From CAZBKJ01 sp964492495 (GTDB lineage: Bacteria; Patescibacteriota; Microgenomatia; UBA1400; UBA12028), in assembly GCA_964492495.1 (NCBI GenBank), contig CAZBKJ010000003.1, positions 1 to 54,422 of the forward strand: a DNA stretch of 54,422 nt, read 5' to 3'. The translations under genes were made by a program, and so were the position numbers. Positions 1 through 8,554 of this stretch are shown one piece after another. Under the pieces are notes generated by a model that ran no database searches, was not told the origin of the DNA, and was given only the letters and a program-made list of their open reading frames with translations. Each line of letters opens with the position of its first letter. Positions within the stretch are counted from its first letter, which is position 1.

Positions 1-1140
1 TACAAGGAAGCGATCCCAAAAAGTGATGTGATCATCATCGCAGTTGGAACCCCGTCGGCAAAAGATGGTCAAGCAGACTTGAAGTTTGTGTTTTCGGTGG
101 CAGAAAGTATCGCACCATACCTCAAAGAACATACCGTTGTAGCGATCAAATCAACTGTTCCCCCTGGAACATGTGACAAGGTACGAGAGCTGATACAAAA
201 ATCCAAAATCCAAAATCCAAATTCCAAGAGTAAAAATTCTGAAAGGAGTTTCTTTGTAGCATCTTTGCCTGAATTTTTACGTGAAGGAAGTGCTGTTCAC
301 GATACACTTCATCCTGATCGAATCATCATTGGAGCGACAGAGCAAAAGGCGATTGCCACCTTAAAAACACTACACGAATCATTTGATGCTCCGATTCTTA
401 TTATGAAGCCCGAAAGTGCACAGATGACAAAGTATGCAGCAAATAGTTATCTGGCCACAAGAATTACCTTTATCAATCAAATTGCGAACCTCTGTGAGGC
501 AAATGGTGCAGAGATCACTGAAGTTATCAAAGGGATTGGGATGGATAAACGAATTGGTAGCCATTACTGGTATCCCGGCCTTGGATATGGTGGAAGTTGC
601 TTTCCAAAGGATGTAAAGGAACTTGCTGCCTATGCGAAAGGGATTGGGCAAGAAAATAATTTGATGGTTACGGTAAGTAACCTCAATGAAGAACGAGTAA
701 GCTCACTACTTTCCAAGTTTGAAAAAAAAGTCGGTGGCTGGAACGGAAAAAAAGTCGCAGTCCTTGGACTTTCTTTCAAACCAAATACCGATGATATCCG
801 CGAAGCCCCTAGTACAAAAATTGTTCCAATTCTTCTTCGCAAAGGGGCTGTCGTCACTGCCTATGATCCAATGGCAAATACTGTCTTTGCGAACTGGGGA
901 AAATCTCAAGAAAAACTCTCATCCACACATTTGACGATCTCCCAATCTCTTGAGGAAGCAGTACAAAAAGCAGATGTTGTCATGATTCTTGTGGAGTGGA
1001 AAGACTTTGCAACAATGAGTCTTCAGGATCTTTCAAAAAAAATGTCACCGAATGCATTTTTTATTGATATGAGAAACCTTTACACGAAGGACACAGTAGA
1101 AGAGCATGGTTTTCACTACATTGGAATTGGGATACAATAA
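1..1140 (+). CDS. ugd: UDP-glucose 6-dehydrogenase-like protein, 5' end outside window
   Basis: NAD-dependent oxidation of a nucleotide sugar (UDP-glucose to UDP-glucuronate, or a related substrate such as GDP-mannose) in the cytoplasm. The frame is open to the first base, so the first visible GTG is not the start; 379 residues remain of a family usually 430-450 long, and the N-terminal Rossmann glycine motif is missing. Visible family motifs are STVPPGT, PEFLREGSAV, the catalytic-cysteine motif GYGGSCFPKD, and the C-terminal NAD-fold motif LGLSFKPNTDD with R-E-A-P. A heptamer microrepeat is inserted in frame in the loop before FFVASLPEF. The gene leads into GDP-mannose-derived sugar genes 4 bases downstream, consistent with one nucleotide-sugar operon. 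The family is certain; UDP-glucose as substrate is the likeliest reading, not proven. Confidence 0.85.
   Translation, partial: YKEAIPKSDVIIIAVGTPSAKDGQADLKFVFSVAESIAPYLKEHTVVAIKSTVPPGTCDKVRELIQKSKIQNPNSKSKNSERSFFVASLPEFLREGSAVHDTLHPDRIIIGATEQKAIATLKTLHESFDAPILIMKPESAQMTKYAANSYLATRITFINQIANLCEANGAEITEVIKGIGMDKRIGSHYWYPGLGYGGSCFPKDVKELAAYAKGIGQENNLMVTVSNLNEERVSSLLSKFEKKVGGWNGKKVAVLGLSFKPNTDDIREAPSTKIVPILLRKGAVVTAYDPMANTVFANWGKSQEKLSSTHLTISQSLEEAVQKADVVMILVEWKDFATMSLQDLSKKMSPNAFFIDMRNLYTKDTVEEHGFHYIGIGIQ
196..227 (+). repeat. In-frame heptamer microrepeat inside ugd
   Basis: Tandem 7-base units of the form CCAAAAT or CCAAATT lie inside the dehydrogenase gene. Three 7-mers make 21 bases, so the array keeps the reading frame and encodes a hydrophilic stretch rich in K, S, Q and N (KSKIQNPNSKSK). 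Similar arrays occur at 23824 and 24250 in another gene. It falls in a surface loop between conserved blocks. Confidence 0.8.
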
Positions 1141-1144
1141 GATC

Positions 1145-2104
1145 ATGGATATACAAAAGCAACCAAAGATTGTCGTCACTGGAGGAACAGGGTTTGCTGG
1201 CTCCCACTTGATTGAGCAACTTTTAGCCAAAGGCTATACAAACATTTTTTCCACAACTTTTTCTGCCGTCGATCCAAGTCTTCGATTCTTGCCTGATGAT
1301 CACTACCGCAAAGTTGATCTCAGCAGTCCCGAAGCTACTGAGGAATTTTTCAAAGAGATTCAACCTGACTGGGTGTTTCATTTAGCATCGTTTGCATACG
1401 TTGGAAAGAGTTTTGATAAAGCCCGTGAGCTCTTTGCAAACAACATCAATCTGCAGCTTAATGTTTTGGAAAGTATTAAAAATCATGCTAAAAACGCAAA
1501 AATTCTGACTATTGGTTCTGCAGAAGAGTATGGTATGGTGACTCCACCTTTAGAAAAGATTGATGAATCAGTCGGTCTCTTCCCGGTTAATCCATACGCA
1601 GTCTCTAAAGTTACTCAAGATTTGTTAGCACACAGTTATTTTTTGTCATTTAATCTACATATTGTCAGAGCTCGACCGTTTAATCATATTGGGACAAGAC
1701 AAACAGGCGATTTTGCTGTCCCCGCATTTGTAAAACAAATTGTGGCTATAGAAAAGGGCGAACAAAAAACACTGCGAGTGGGCAACTTGGATGCGGTTCG
1801 AGATTTTTCAAGTGTTGTTGATGTTGTTCAGGCGTACATACTACTCATGGAAAAAGGTGTAGAAGGCGAGGTATACAACATTGGCTCGGGAGTGGGAATT
1901 CAAATTGAGGCTGTTGTACAGAAACTTTCTTCTATGGCAAACGTGCCAATTGTTGTAGAAACTGACCCAGGGCGAATCCGACCGCTTGACGTACCGGGCT
2001 TAATTGCTGACAATGGAAAGATGAGGTCGCTCGGTTGGGAACCAAAAGTATCGATTGATGAAGAACTACAAAATGTACTGGATGAGTGGAGAAAGAAGGA
2101 GTAG
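1145..2104 (+). CDS. rmd: GDP-6-deoxy-D-mannose reductase-like SDR
   Basis: An extended short-chain dehydrogenase of 319 residues. It begins with VTGGTGFAGSHL (NAD(P)-binding TGxxGxxG) and has the catalytic YAVSK (YxxxK). The central blocks RARPFNHIG, GNLDAVRDFSSVVDVV and EVYNIGSG match the GDP-4-keto-6-deoxy-D-mannose reductase group, which makes GDP-D-rhamnose. The ATG at 1145 is chosen because it lies just after the ugd stop and directly precedes the Rossmann motif; an earlier in-frame start would overlap ugd. The next gene is the dehydratase that makes the expected substrate, which supports the assignment. It could instead be a dTDP- or GDP-sugar epimerase/reductase of another specificity. 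Confidence 0.75.
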   Translation: MDIQKQPKIVVTGGTGFAGSHLIEQLLAKGYTNIFSTTFSAVDPSLRFLPDDHYRKVDLSSPEATEEFFKEIQPDWVFHLASFAYVGKSFDKARELFANNINLQLNVLESIKNHAKNAKILTIGSAEEYGMVTPPLEKIDESVGLFPVNPYAVSKVTQDLLAHSYFLSFNLHIVRARPFNHIGTRQTGDFAVPAFVKQIVAIEKGEQKTLRVGNLDAVRDFSSVVDVVQAYILLMEKGVEGEVYNIGSGVGIQIEAVVQKLSSMANVPIVVETDPGRIRPLDVPGLIADNGKMRSLGWEPKVSIDEELQNVLDEWRKKE

Positions 2105-2106
2105 GA

Positions 2107-2138
2107 GACTAGTAAGACTAGTAAGATTAGTGGATTAG
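2107..2138. repeat. 9-mer direct repeats (AGACTAGTA type)
   Basis: The gap after the reductase holds AGACTAGTA twice, then AGATTAGTG and GATTAG. The same words recur in the gap after the next gene (3190-3234). No reading frame or RNA fold is evident. Confidence 0.75.
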
Positions 2139-2157
2139 ATCAATACAGAAGAATGAA

Positions 2158-2184
2158 TGGATTCCCATAGACATGGGAATGACA
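2158..2184. repeat. Short palindromic intergenic element
   Basis: A perfect inverted repeat, ATTCCCAT and ATGGGAAT around a 4-base loop (2161-2180), preceded by TGG and followed by GACA. The right end, GGGAATGACA, resembles the GGATGACA ends of the larger elements at 17341, 17530 and 22704, so this may be a minimal member of the same family. It has no T-tract, so it is not a typical terminator. Confidence 0.65.
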
Positions 2185-2214
2185 ATAGAGGCAAGAGAAA
2201 CAGAAAGGGTTTTT

Positions 2215-3186
2215 ATGAAAAAGGCATTTATTACTGGAGTTACCGGACAAGATGGCTCCTACTTAGCTGAGTTGCTGTTGGAAAAAGGTTACATCGTCTA
2301 CGGAATGAACCGACGAAGTAGTACACAAAACTACTCTCGTATTGAACATATTATTCATCAAAACAACTTCGAACTGGTGTCAGGAGACTTGACTGATGAA
2401 CACTCCATCACCAGTGCGCTGGCGGAGATCCAGCCAGATGAAGTCTATAACCTAGCTGCTCAGTCATTTGTTCATGCTTCATGGAAACAACCGGTGCTTA
2501 CCGGAGAATACACTGGCCTTGGAGTCACACGTATGCTTGAAGCTGTACGTTATGTCTGTCCAAATACACGCTTTTATCAAGCAAGCTCGTCAGAAATGTT
2601 TGGAAAAGTCCAAGAAGTTCCACAAAAAGAATCAACCCCATTCTATCCTCGCTCACCGTATGGTGTAGCCAAAGTATATGGTCACTGGATTACTGTAAAC
2701 TACCGAGAGTCGTTTGATTTGTTCGCTGTTTCTGGGATTCTATTCAATCATGAATCACCTCGTCGAGGGCTTGAGTTTGTTACAAGAAAAATTGCCAATG
2801 CAGTTGCCCGAATCAAATATGGAAAACAGGAAAAAGTAAAACTTGGAAATATGGATGCGAAGCGAGACTGGGGATATGCAAAAGACTATGTGGAAGCCAT
2901 GTGGTTGATGCTGCAACAAGAAACACCTGAGGATTTTGTTATCTCAACCGGTGAAACACACTCTGTCAGGGAATTCCTCGAAGAAGCATGTAAAGTTGCA
3001 AAAATTTCTGACTGGGAAAGTATCATTGAGCACGATCCGAAGTACGATCGACCAGCAGAAGTCGATCTCTTGATCGGCGATGCGTCAAAAGCGAAAAAAA
3101 TCCTGGGATGGGAACCTAAAACAAGCTTTAAGGAACTGGTGAAGATCATGGTTGAGGCAGAACTGGAAGCGGAGAAAGATAAGTAG
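2215..3186 (+). CDS. gmd: GDP-mannose 4,6-dehydratase
   Basis: Converts GDP-D-mannose to GDP-4-keto-6-deoxy-D-mannose, the branch point to GDP-L-fucose, GDP-D-rhamnose and related sugars. The 323-residue protein starts with ITGVTGQDGSYLAELLLEKG, the family's cofactor-binding signature, followed by the NADP-type RRSS. The catalytic YGVAK and the highly specific LFNHESPRRG and NMDAKRDWGYAKDYVEAMW blocks are present. ATG 2215 is preferred over the in-frame ATG at 2173, which lies inside the palindromic element; AGAAAGGG stands upstream as a ribosome site. It lies next to a GDP-6-deoxymannose reductase, and a GDP-L-fucose synthase sits at 33297, so its product may feed two reductases. Confidence 0.93.
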   Translation: MKKAFITGVTGQDGSYLAELLLEKGYIVYGMNRRSSTQNYSRIEHIIHQNNFELVSGDLTDEHSITSALAEIQPDEVYNLAAQSFVHASWKQPVLTGEYTGLGVTRMLEAVRYVCPNTRFYQASSSEMFGKVQEVPQKESTPFYPRSPYGVAKVYGHWITVNYRESFDLFAVSGILFNHESPRRGLEFVTRKIANAVARIKYGKQEKVKLGNMDAKRDWGYAKDYVEAMWLMLQQETPEDFVISTGETHSVREFLEEACKVAKISDWESIIEHDPKYDRPAEVDLLIGDASKAKKILGWEPKTSFKELVKIMVEAELEAEKDK

Positions 3187-3189
3187 ATC

Positions 3190-3234
3190 AGTAAGACTAG
3201 TAGATTAGTAGGACTAGTGAGATTAGTGGATTAG
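3190..3234. repeat. 9-mer direct repeats, second array
   Basis: A run of GACTAGT and GATTAGT words directly after gmd, matching the array at 2107-2138. It opens a 263-base noncoding gap; between it and 3261 nothing else was recognised. Confidence 0.75.
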
Positions 3235-3260
3235 AACAGGCAAACGATAACAAGGACAAA

Positions 3261-3417
3261 GGTTCAAGGTTTCATGGGTCAGAGCTTCTCCACTCCATGT
3301 TGCCTCAACGGCAACTTGGGTAGTCGAAGAATAAAAGGGAGAGGTTCAAGGTATCAGAGGTCAGAGCTTCTCCACTCCATGTTGCCTCAACGGCAACTTG
3401 GGTAGTTTAAAGAATAA
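3261..3417. repeat. Tandem duplication, 82-base period, with internal hairpin
   Basis: Two copies (3261-3334 and 3343-3417) share an identical 47-base core (3278-3324 and 3360-3406). Each core contains GTTGCC-TCAAC-GGCAAC, extendable to a 10-base stem with one mismatch. Copies begin with GGTTCAAGGT and end with AAGAATAA; both words also appear in or near the gaps at 17316 and 22582. No coding potential is seen. Near-identity of the copies suggests a recent duplication or an assembly artefact. Confidence 0.85.
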
Positions 3418-3449
3418 TAGCGAAATAGAGACGAGAAAACAGAAGTTTT

Positions 3450-4604
3450 ATGAAAAAAGCAATCATTATTATTCCGACATATAACGAACGAGAGAATGTT
3501 TCTGCGCTCATTCCTGTATTGCTTGAGATTTTTTCGTCGATTCCCAACTGGGACATGGAGATTTTAGTGGTCGATGACACAAGTCCTGATGGAACAGCAG
3601 AGGCAGTCGAAGCTCTCAAAAAGAAAAACAAGAAAATTCACTTACTTGTAAATAAAGAGAAAGCAGGTCTTGGGAGTGCATACCTTAAAGGAATGGAAGA
3701 GGCATTTGATCGCTTGGGAGCCGATGTTGTGTTTGAGATGGATGCTGATTTTTCTCATGATCCATTAAAAGTTCCAACATTTCTTGCAGAAATTGAAAAA
3801 GGTGCCGACCTTGTTGTTGGATCTCGGTATATCAAAGGTGGCTCTATTCCAAGTGACTGGGGCTTTAGTCGCAAGTTTTTAAGTATTGTTGGCAATCTGG
3901 TAAACATGGTTGTATTAACAAATTTTCAGATTCATGACTGGACCACTGGATATCGAGCAATCACCAAAGAGGTTTTCTTGGCAATTCGCGGTGAAATGGA
4001 TACGAAGCAGTTTAGTGGGTATACATTTCAGATAGGCTTTTTGCATAAGACTCTGCGCAAGGGTTTTAGGATTGTTGAAGTTCCTATCCAGTTTATTGAT
4101 CGTAAAGTTGGTCAATCAAAGCTCGGGCCTGATTATATTAAAAGTGCACTCCAATATATTCTAGTTGCAAGAGCAAAAGAAATTGTGGCGAGCCATGTGT
4201 TTAAGTTCGGTATCGTTGGTGGAATTGGGTTTGTTATCAATGCAACAGCCCTGGGCGTACTGAGTTCACAGCGTATTGGCTTTTCGCCTGGAGATGCATC
4301 TGCAATAGGTGCAGAGGTCGCAATTGTCTCAAACTTCATGTTCAATAACTTTTGGACATTCTCAGAGCGTCAAGTGAGGACACCAGTTGCCCTTATCAAA
4401 AAGTTCGTTCAGTTTAATATTGCATCGCTTGGAGCAGTTGTTATTCAGAAAGTGGTTGTGGGCTTTGGAACACACTACACATCAGATGACTTAAAGTTTG
4501 TCTGGTTTATACTTGCGGTCATTATCGGAATGTTTGTAAACTTTGTTATCTACTCAAAAATCATTTGGAAAAAAACGGCAAACGAGCAAGTTGTGAAACA
4601 ATAG
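3450..4604 (+). CDS. Polyprenol-phosphate mannosyltransferase (GT2) fused to GtrA-like membrane domain
   Basis: Residues about 1-235 are a DPM1-type GT2 domain: IIPTYNERENV, the VVDDTSPDGT nucleotide-binding motif, MDADFSHDP with the DxD, and GSRYIKGG. This type transfers mannose or another hexose from an NDP-sugar to polyprenyl phosphate on the cytoplasmic face. Residues about 245-380 hold four hydrophobic helices with the GtrA-family look (FGIVGGIGFVINA, FMFNNFWTF), expected to anchor the enzyme or flip its lipid-linked product. The product would be the donor for the GT-C enzymes downstream. The start ATG follows the repeat-rich gap with no strong Shine-Dalgarno. The sugar is not readable from sequence. 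Confidence 0.88.
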   Translation: MKKAIIIIPTYNERENVSALIPVLLEIFSSIPNWDMEILVVDDTSPDGTAEAVEALKKKNKKIHLLVNKEKAGLGSAYLKGMEEAFDRLGADVVFEMDADFSHDPLKVPTFLAEIEKGADLVVGSRYIKGGSIPSDWGFSRKFLSIVGNLVNMVVLTNFQIHDWTTGYRAITKEVFLAIRGEMDTKQFSGYTFQIGFLHKTLRKGFRIVEVPIQFIDRKVGQSKLGPDYIKSALQYILVARAKEIVASHVFKFGIVGGIGFVINATALGVLSSQRIGFSPGDASAIGAEVAIVSNFMFNNFWTFSERQVRTPVALIKKFVQFNIASLGAVVIQKVVVGFGTHYTSDDLKFVWFILAVIIGMFVNFVIYSKIIWKKTANEQVVKQ

Positions 4605-4657
4605 AAGTAGCGTGGCTACCACAATGACGGTGATTTTGTGCTCGATCTGATTACAGT

Positions 4658-6160
4658 ATGCAGAAAATCCTGAGACAAAAATCACTTCTTCTGTTTATCT
4701 TCCTGCTACTCATAGGTACTTTTTTCCGTTTTTATAAGATTCGTCATACCATGCAGTTTTTGGGTGATCAGGGTAGAGATGCTCTGATTGCCAGACGCAT
4801 CATGTTTGAACGGCAACCAGCATTAATAGGCCCGGTGACAAGTGTTGGGAATATGTATCTTGGCCCGTTTTACTACTACTTCATGGTGTTTCCGCTTCTG
4901 CTTTCGTATCCTGATCCAATCGGTCCAACATTGGCTGTGGCGTTTGTGGGGGTCATGACGCTCGCTCTCATATATGTTGTTGGGAAAAAAATGTTTGGGA
5001 AAGAAATCGCATTCATTAGTATGGCGATCTACGCGATCAGTCCCATCGTTGTTACAAATGTACGCTTTTCATGGAATCCGAATATCGTTCCTTTTTTTAG
5101 TGTTCTTTTAGTGTACTGTTTGTATCTCTCATTGAAGGGAAACAGAAAAATTTGGGGATGGGTTGGACTTTTATGTGCGATACTTTTGCAACTTCACTAC
5201 ATCACACTCATACTGATCATGAGCGCATTTTTTGTATGGATTTTTGATTTAGGCAAACAGCTTCGATCAAAAAACTTCTCCCGTGATTTTTTCGTAACTA
5301 CACTGATTGGAATTTTGATTGGTATTGCCTCACTCTTCCCACTTGTCGCTTTTGATTTTCGACATGATCACTCAATTGCAAAGGCGTTTCAGTCTTTTTT
5401 TGACAAGCCTGCTGGTGAGTCACATTTTCGAAAAGTAAGCGAGCTGTCAGCACTCTTTTATGCAAGTGTCGGACTATACCTTCGAAATATATTTGAAGGA
5501 TTTGGATTAAAGCTTCCTCAAAACGGGGGATATATTGGCATTCTCGTATCACTCTACCTACTTATTCGGGGAGCTTTCTTTGGGCAAGAAAAAAAATACA
5601 AACGCAGCAAGGTATTTATATCGCTTGTCTTTTTGTTCTCACTTTTCATCTTTAGCTTTTACCGAGAATCTATCTTTGATCACTACTTAGGATTCATGTT
5701 CCCGATTGGCACGTTTGTGCTTGCGATCATGATTTATGCGCTTTGGGAAAATATATTTTTGCGTCCATTTGCTATTTCGGTTCTAGCGCTGATCGTGATT
5801 TTTTCGCTACGAAACTATCCAGGACAACACACACTTGGCTTAAATGTTGATGTATTTCGGGAAACAGCAGAACAGATTCAATCTCGAGTGCAAGATGGTC
5901 AAAGTTATGACATCCTTCTTTTGACAGAGAACAATGACTTTCTTGGGATGAATTACCGTTACTTTTTAACTACAATGAAGTACGTACCAGCAAAGGAAGA
6001 GGATATTTGGACATTTAAGCGATTGTTTGTGATAGATGAGCGTCGATCAAAAAACCCGCTTGATACACCGCAGTATAAAGTTGCAGTCTGGCCAAATCGA
6101 GATATTGTCGATGAGTTTACTATTGAAAATGGAGCGCATGTTGTCGTTTTAGAACGATAA
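4658..6160 (+). CDS. GT-C membrane glycosyltransferase (GT39/ArnT-like)
   Basis: A 500-residue polytopic protein with a first membrane helix at about residues 9-26 followed by an extracytoplasmic loop carrying GDQGRDA (Asp37, Asp41), the place where PMT/ArnT-type enzymes keep their catalytic acidic residues. A second conserved block reads LIGPVTS...YLGPFYYYF. Around ten hydrophobic segments follow, then a short soluble tail. Such enzymes take a sugar from a polyprenyl-phosphate donor and transfer it outside the membrane. The following gene is clearly a paralogue (same DQGRDA and LIGPTT...LGPFWFYF blocks), and 34243-35481 is a more distant one. Acceptor and sugar are unknown. Confidence 0.75.
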   Translation: MQKILRQKSLLLFIFLLLIGTFFRFYKIRHTMQFLGDQGRDALIARRIMFERQPALIGPVTSVGNMYLGPFYYYFMVFPLLLSYPDPIGPTLAVAFVGVMTLALIYVVGKKMFGKEIAFISMAIYAISPIVVTNVRFSWNPNIVPFFSVLLVYCLYLSLKGNRKIWGWVGLLCAILLQLHYITLILIMSAFFVWIFDLGKQLRSKNFSRDFFVTTLIGILIGIASLFPLVAFDFRHDHSIAKAFQSFFDKPAGESHFRKVSELSALFYASVGLYLRNIFEGFGLKLPQNGGYIGILVSLYLLIRGAFFGQEKKYKRSKVFISLVFLFSLFIFSFYRESIFDHYLGFMFPIGTFVLAIMIYALWENIFLRPFAISVLALIVIFSLRNYPGQHTLGLNVDVFRETAEQIQSRVQDGQSYDILLLTENNDFLGMNYRYFLTTMKYVPAKEEDIWTFKRLFVIDERRSKNPLDTPQYKVAVWPNRDIVDEFTIENGAHVVVLER

Positions 6161-6170
6161 CAAGTGAACT

Positions 6171-7706
6171 ATGAAATTTTTTGCTAAAAGGAAGGTGGAA
6201 ATAGGACTCCTTCTTTTTTTATGTATTGTCGCTTTTTACTTGCGCTCCTACGGACTATACCGTGATCTTTTGTTTGCGTATGACCAAGGACGAGATGCGT
6301 TCGCAACTCAAAAAATTCTTCAAGGTGATATTACGCTCATCGGTCCAACGACAGGACTTACGGGAGTATTCCTTGGTCCATTTTGGTTTTACTTTATCAC
6401 TCCGTTGTATTTGATTGGATCGGGTAGTCCCATGGTCGCGGCATACGTGATGGCACTCTTTCATGTTGGGGTCGTCCTTCTTTTGTATCTCTTTGCGTCA
6501 AAAGTTGCAGGAAAAACAGCAGGTTTTGCAACAAGCATCCTCTATACCTTTTCCTTCTCCAATATTTTGTTCTCTCGTTGGTTATCAAATCCGACTACAC
6601 TGCCATTTTTTGCGTTGCTTGGCTTTTATTTACTCTGGAAAGCGATAGAAGAAAAAAAGCTGAAATTTTTTGTCCTTTCCGGCGTCGTTTTTGGTATTTG
6701 TTTGCAGTTGGAAGCTGCAAATGCAGTATGGTTTATCCCAACAGTTGCACTCATCGTACTCTACGAGTACGTAATCCTATCCTGGAAAAACATACAAGAA
6801 TTTCGATCTCATAAACTCCAGCCGTTACTTCAAAATCTTTTTGGTCTAGGACTGGGTGGTGTGATGACGCTTGTACCTCAATTTATTTTTGAGCTAAAAC
6901 ACAATTTTTTGGTAACAAAGAATCTCATTGCTGCCTTTCAGACAACTCATGAGAAAACGCTCTCAGATATTTTCGTTGATAGAGTGGAGCTTCTCTATGA
7001 ATTATACGCAAGGGGGCTTTTTGTAAACCATCACTGGCTATTTGGTGTAACCCTCATCTTCCTGCTTGGTTGTATCGCTTTCTATTGGAAACAGCTTTGG
7101 AGTTCGCGTGGATGGCGAATGATATTTTTGTGGTTTGTTGTGCCGTTGGTGTTTCATGCGACATACACTGGGAATCATGGAAATTTCTGGGATTACTATA
7201 TTCTTTCGCAACATCTAGTTTTGTATCTCCTTCTCGTGACTACATTTGTAATTGTGCTTCAACAGAATCCAAAGAATGTGATTCTAAAACTTGGGCTTGG
7301 CGTGTTTGTTGTCGTTTCGGCTATGCTAAATTTTGCAAAATGGACAGAAATACTGCAACCATACGAGAACCGGTATTCACTCCAGATGCAAGTTGATGAA
7401 ACACATTGGATGATCGAACAGGCAAGTGGTGAAGACTATGGTGTATGGGTCTACGCCCCAAACTATCAGGATGACCCGCATCGTTATGTATTTTCCTGGA
7501 TCGGGAAGAAAACAGGCATACAGCCAAAAGAGCATGTAGAACAACAACCACTCATCTTCCTTGCCGTGGAAGAAGATGGCTATTTCCCAGCTCGAAGAGA
7601 AGCATGGATTCGAGAAAAAATGGCGTTCGGTGAGCTTCTTGCCACAAAAAAATTTGGAGCGATAACTGTGTATAAACTCAAAAACACCTTTATTCAAAAG
7701 CAGTAG
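6171..7706 (+). CDS. GT-C membrane glycosyltransferase, tandem paralogue of upstream gene
   Basis: 511 residues with a first membrane helix at about 11-24 and the acidic-loop motif YDQGRDAFATQ (Asp38, Asp42), then LIGPTTG and LGPFWFYF as in the preceding gene. At least nine further hydrophobic segments are visible and the C-terminal 120 residues are mostly soluble. The 10-base gap to the preceding stop suggests co-transcription. The pair looks like a tandem duplication that has diverged, so the two may add different sugars or act on different acceptors. Assigned by architecture and paralogy; function beyond GT-C-type transfer is not shown. Confidence 0.75.
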   Translation: MKFFAKRKVEIGLLLFLCIVAFYLRSYGLYRDLLFAYDQGRDAFATQKILQGDITLIGPTTGLTGVFLGPFWFYFITPLYLIGSGSPMVAAYVMALFHVGVVLLLYLFASKVAGKTAGFATSILYTFSFSNILFSRWLSNPTTLPFFALLGFYLLWKAIEEKKLKFFVLSGVVFGICLQLEAANAVWFIPTVALIVLYEYVILSWKNIQEFRSHKLQPLLQNLFGLGLGGVMTLVPQFIFELKHNFLVTKNLIAAFQTTHEKTLSDIFVDRVELLYELYARGLFVNHHWLFGVTLIFLLGCIAFYWKQLWSSRGWRMIFLWFVVPLVFHATYTGNHGNFWDYYILSQHLVLYLLLVTTFVIVLQQNPKNVILKLGLGVFVVVSAMLNFAKWTEILQPYENRYSLQMQVDETHWMIEQASGEDYGVWVYAPNYQDDPHRYVFSWIGKKTGIQPKEHVEQQPLIFLAVEEDGYFPARREAWIREKMAFGELLATKKFGAITVYKLKNTFIQKQ

Positions 7707-7730
7707 GCGTGAATTTTCAGGCTCATGCGC

Positions 7731-7756
7731 TACAATATGTGAATACACTGTATTCA
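7731..7756 (+). promoter_or_regulatory. Candidate -10 with downstream palindromic operator
   Basis: TACAAT (7731-7736) is a good -10 hexamer. Just after it lies TGAATAC-ACT-GTATTCA (7740-7756), a perfect 7-base inverted repeat over the expected transcription start. The gene start at 7762 has no Shine-Dalgarno. A convincing -35 is lacking, so this is a moderate call. Confidence 0.45.
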
Positions 7757-7761
7757 TCCCT

Positions 7762-8511
7762 ATGCTAGTATCAATCATTTTTCCTTCCTATAACGAAATG
7801 TCTAATGTCAAAAAGGGTGTTCTTGATGACGTTATCACCTACTTAGGCACCGTAGACTGGGCTTGGGAGGTGTTACTGGCTGATGATGGATCCACCGATG
7901 GAACAGCAAGAGAACTTGAAAAATTTGCCTCGTCACATCCAAACGTTCGATATATTCCGCTTCCACATAGAGGGAAAGGTCCGACCGTTCTTGAAGCACT
8001 TCAAAAAGCAAAAGGAGATATTCGATTGTTTTCTGATTTTGATCAGGCAACCCCGCTCACGGAGATTGAAAAACTTCTTCCGTTTGTTGAAAAAGACTAT
8101 GATGTTGTGATTGGTTCTCGTGAAGTTCAGGGAGCTGAACGAAAGAGAGAGCCAATACATCGACATTTAATGGGAAAAGGATTTAATTTTTTGGTAAAAA
8201 TCATCGCGATTGGTGGAATTGCAGACACACAGTGCGGATTTAAGCTTTTTACCAAGAAAGCTGTTGACCTTTTGGCACCAAAAGTTTATGTGTACTCTGG
8301 AAAAGGCGAGCTCTCGGGAGCATTTACTGGAGCGTTTGATGTTGAGCTACTGTATCTTGCAAAGAAGTATAAACTGAAGATTGCAGAAGTGCCGGTATTT
8401 TGGAAGTATGTGAAAACATCTCGAGTTGATCCGGTCATTGACTCAATTAAAATGCTCAAAGATATTATTCGAATTCGAGTTGCAGATTTGAACGGGTTGT
8501 ACAAAGACTGA
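7762..8511 (+). CDS. Dolichyl-phosphate beta-glucosyltransferase-like GT2
   Basis: A 249-residue cytoplasmic GT2 of the DPG-synthase type, expected to load glucose or another sugar on polyprenyl phosphate. It starts with SIIFPSYNEMSNV, has LLADDGSTDGT, the lysine-containing HRGKGPTVLEAL, and FSDFDQATPL with the DxD-like metal site, then GSREVQGAERKREP and DTQCGFKLF typical of DPM/DPG enzymes. No membrane domain is attached. It is flanked by GT-C enzymes that need lipid-phosphate sugar donors. A palindrome immediately upstream hints at its own regulation. Confidence 0.85.
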   Translation: MLVSIIFPSYNEMSNVKKGVLDDVITYLGTVDWAWEVLLADDGSTDGTARELEKFASSHPNVRYIPLPHRGKGPTVLEALQKAKGDIRLFSDFDQATPLTEIEKLLPFVEKDYDVVIGSREVQGAERKREPIHRHLMGKGFNFLVKIIAIGGIADTQCGFKLFTKKAVDLLAPKVYVYSGKGELSGAFTGAFDVELLYLAKKYKLKIAEVPVFWKYVKTSRVDPVIDSIKMLKDIIRIRVADLNGLYKD

Positions 8512-8554
8512 TAGTTTCTGCAAATACTTTCTTTTTTCTCCAGGGGCGGATACT

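Noticed and set aside
3190..3417. CRISPR-like array after gmd
   Set aside because: Units are 9-mers and one 82-base duplication without regular repeat-spacer structure or cas genes.
4605..4625. GTAGC-GTG-GCTAC inverted repeat after the mannosyltransferase gene
   Set aside because: Five-base stem without a T-run; too weak for a terminator and too short to join the repeat family.
7377..7778. 133-codon minus-strand frame across the 3' end of a GT-C gene
   Set aside because: Antisense shadow; it runs through the promoter/palindrome region and has no recognisable domain or ribosome site.
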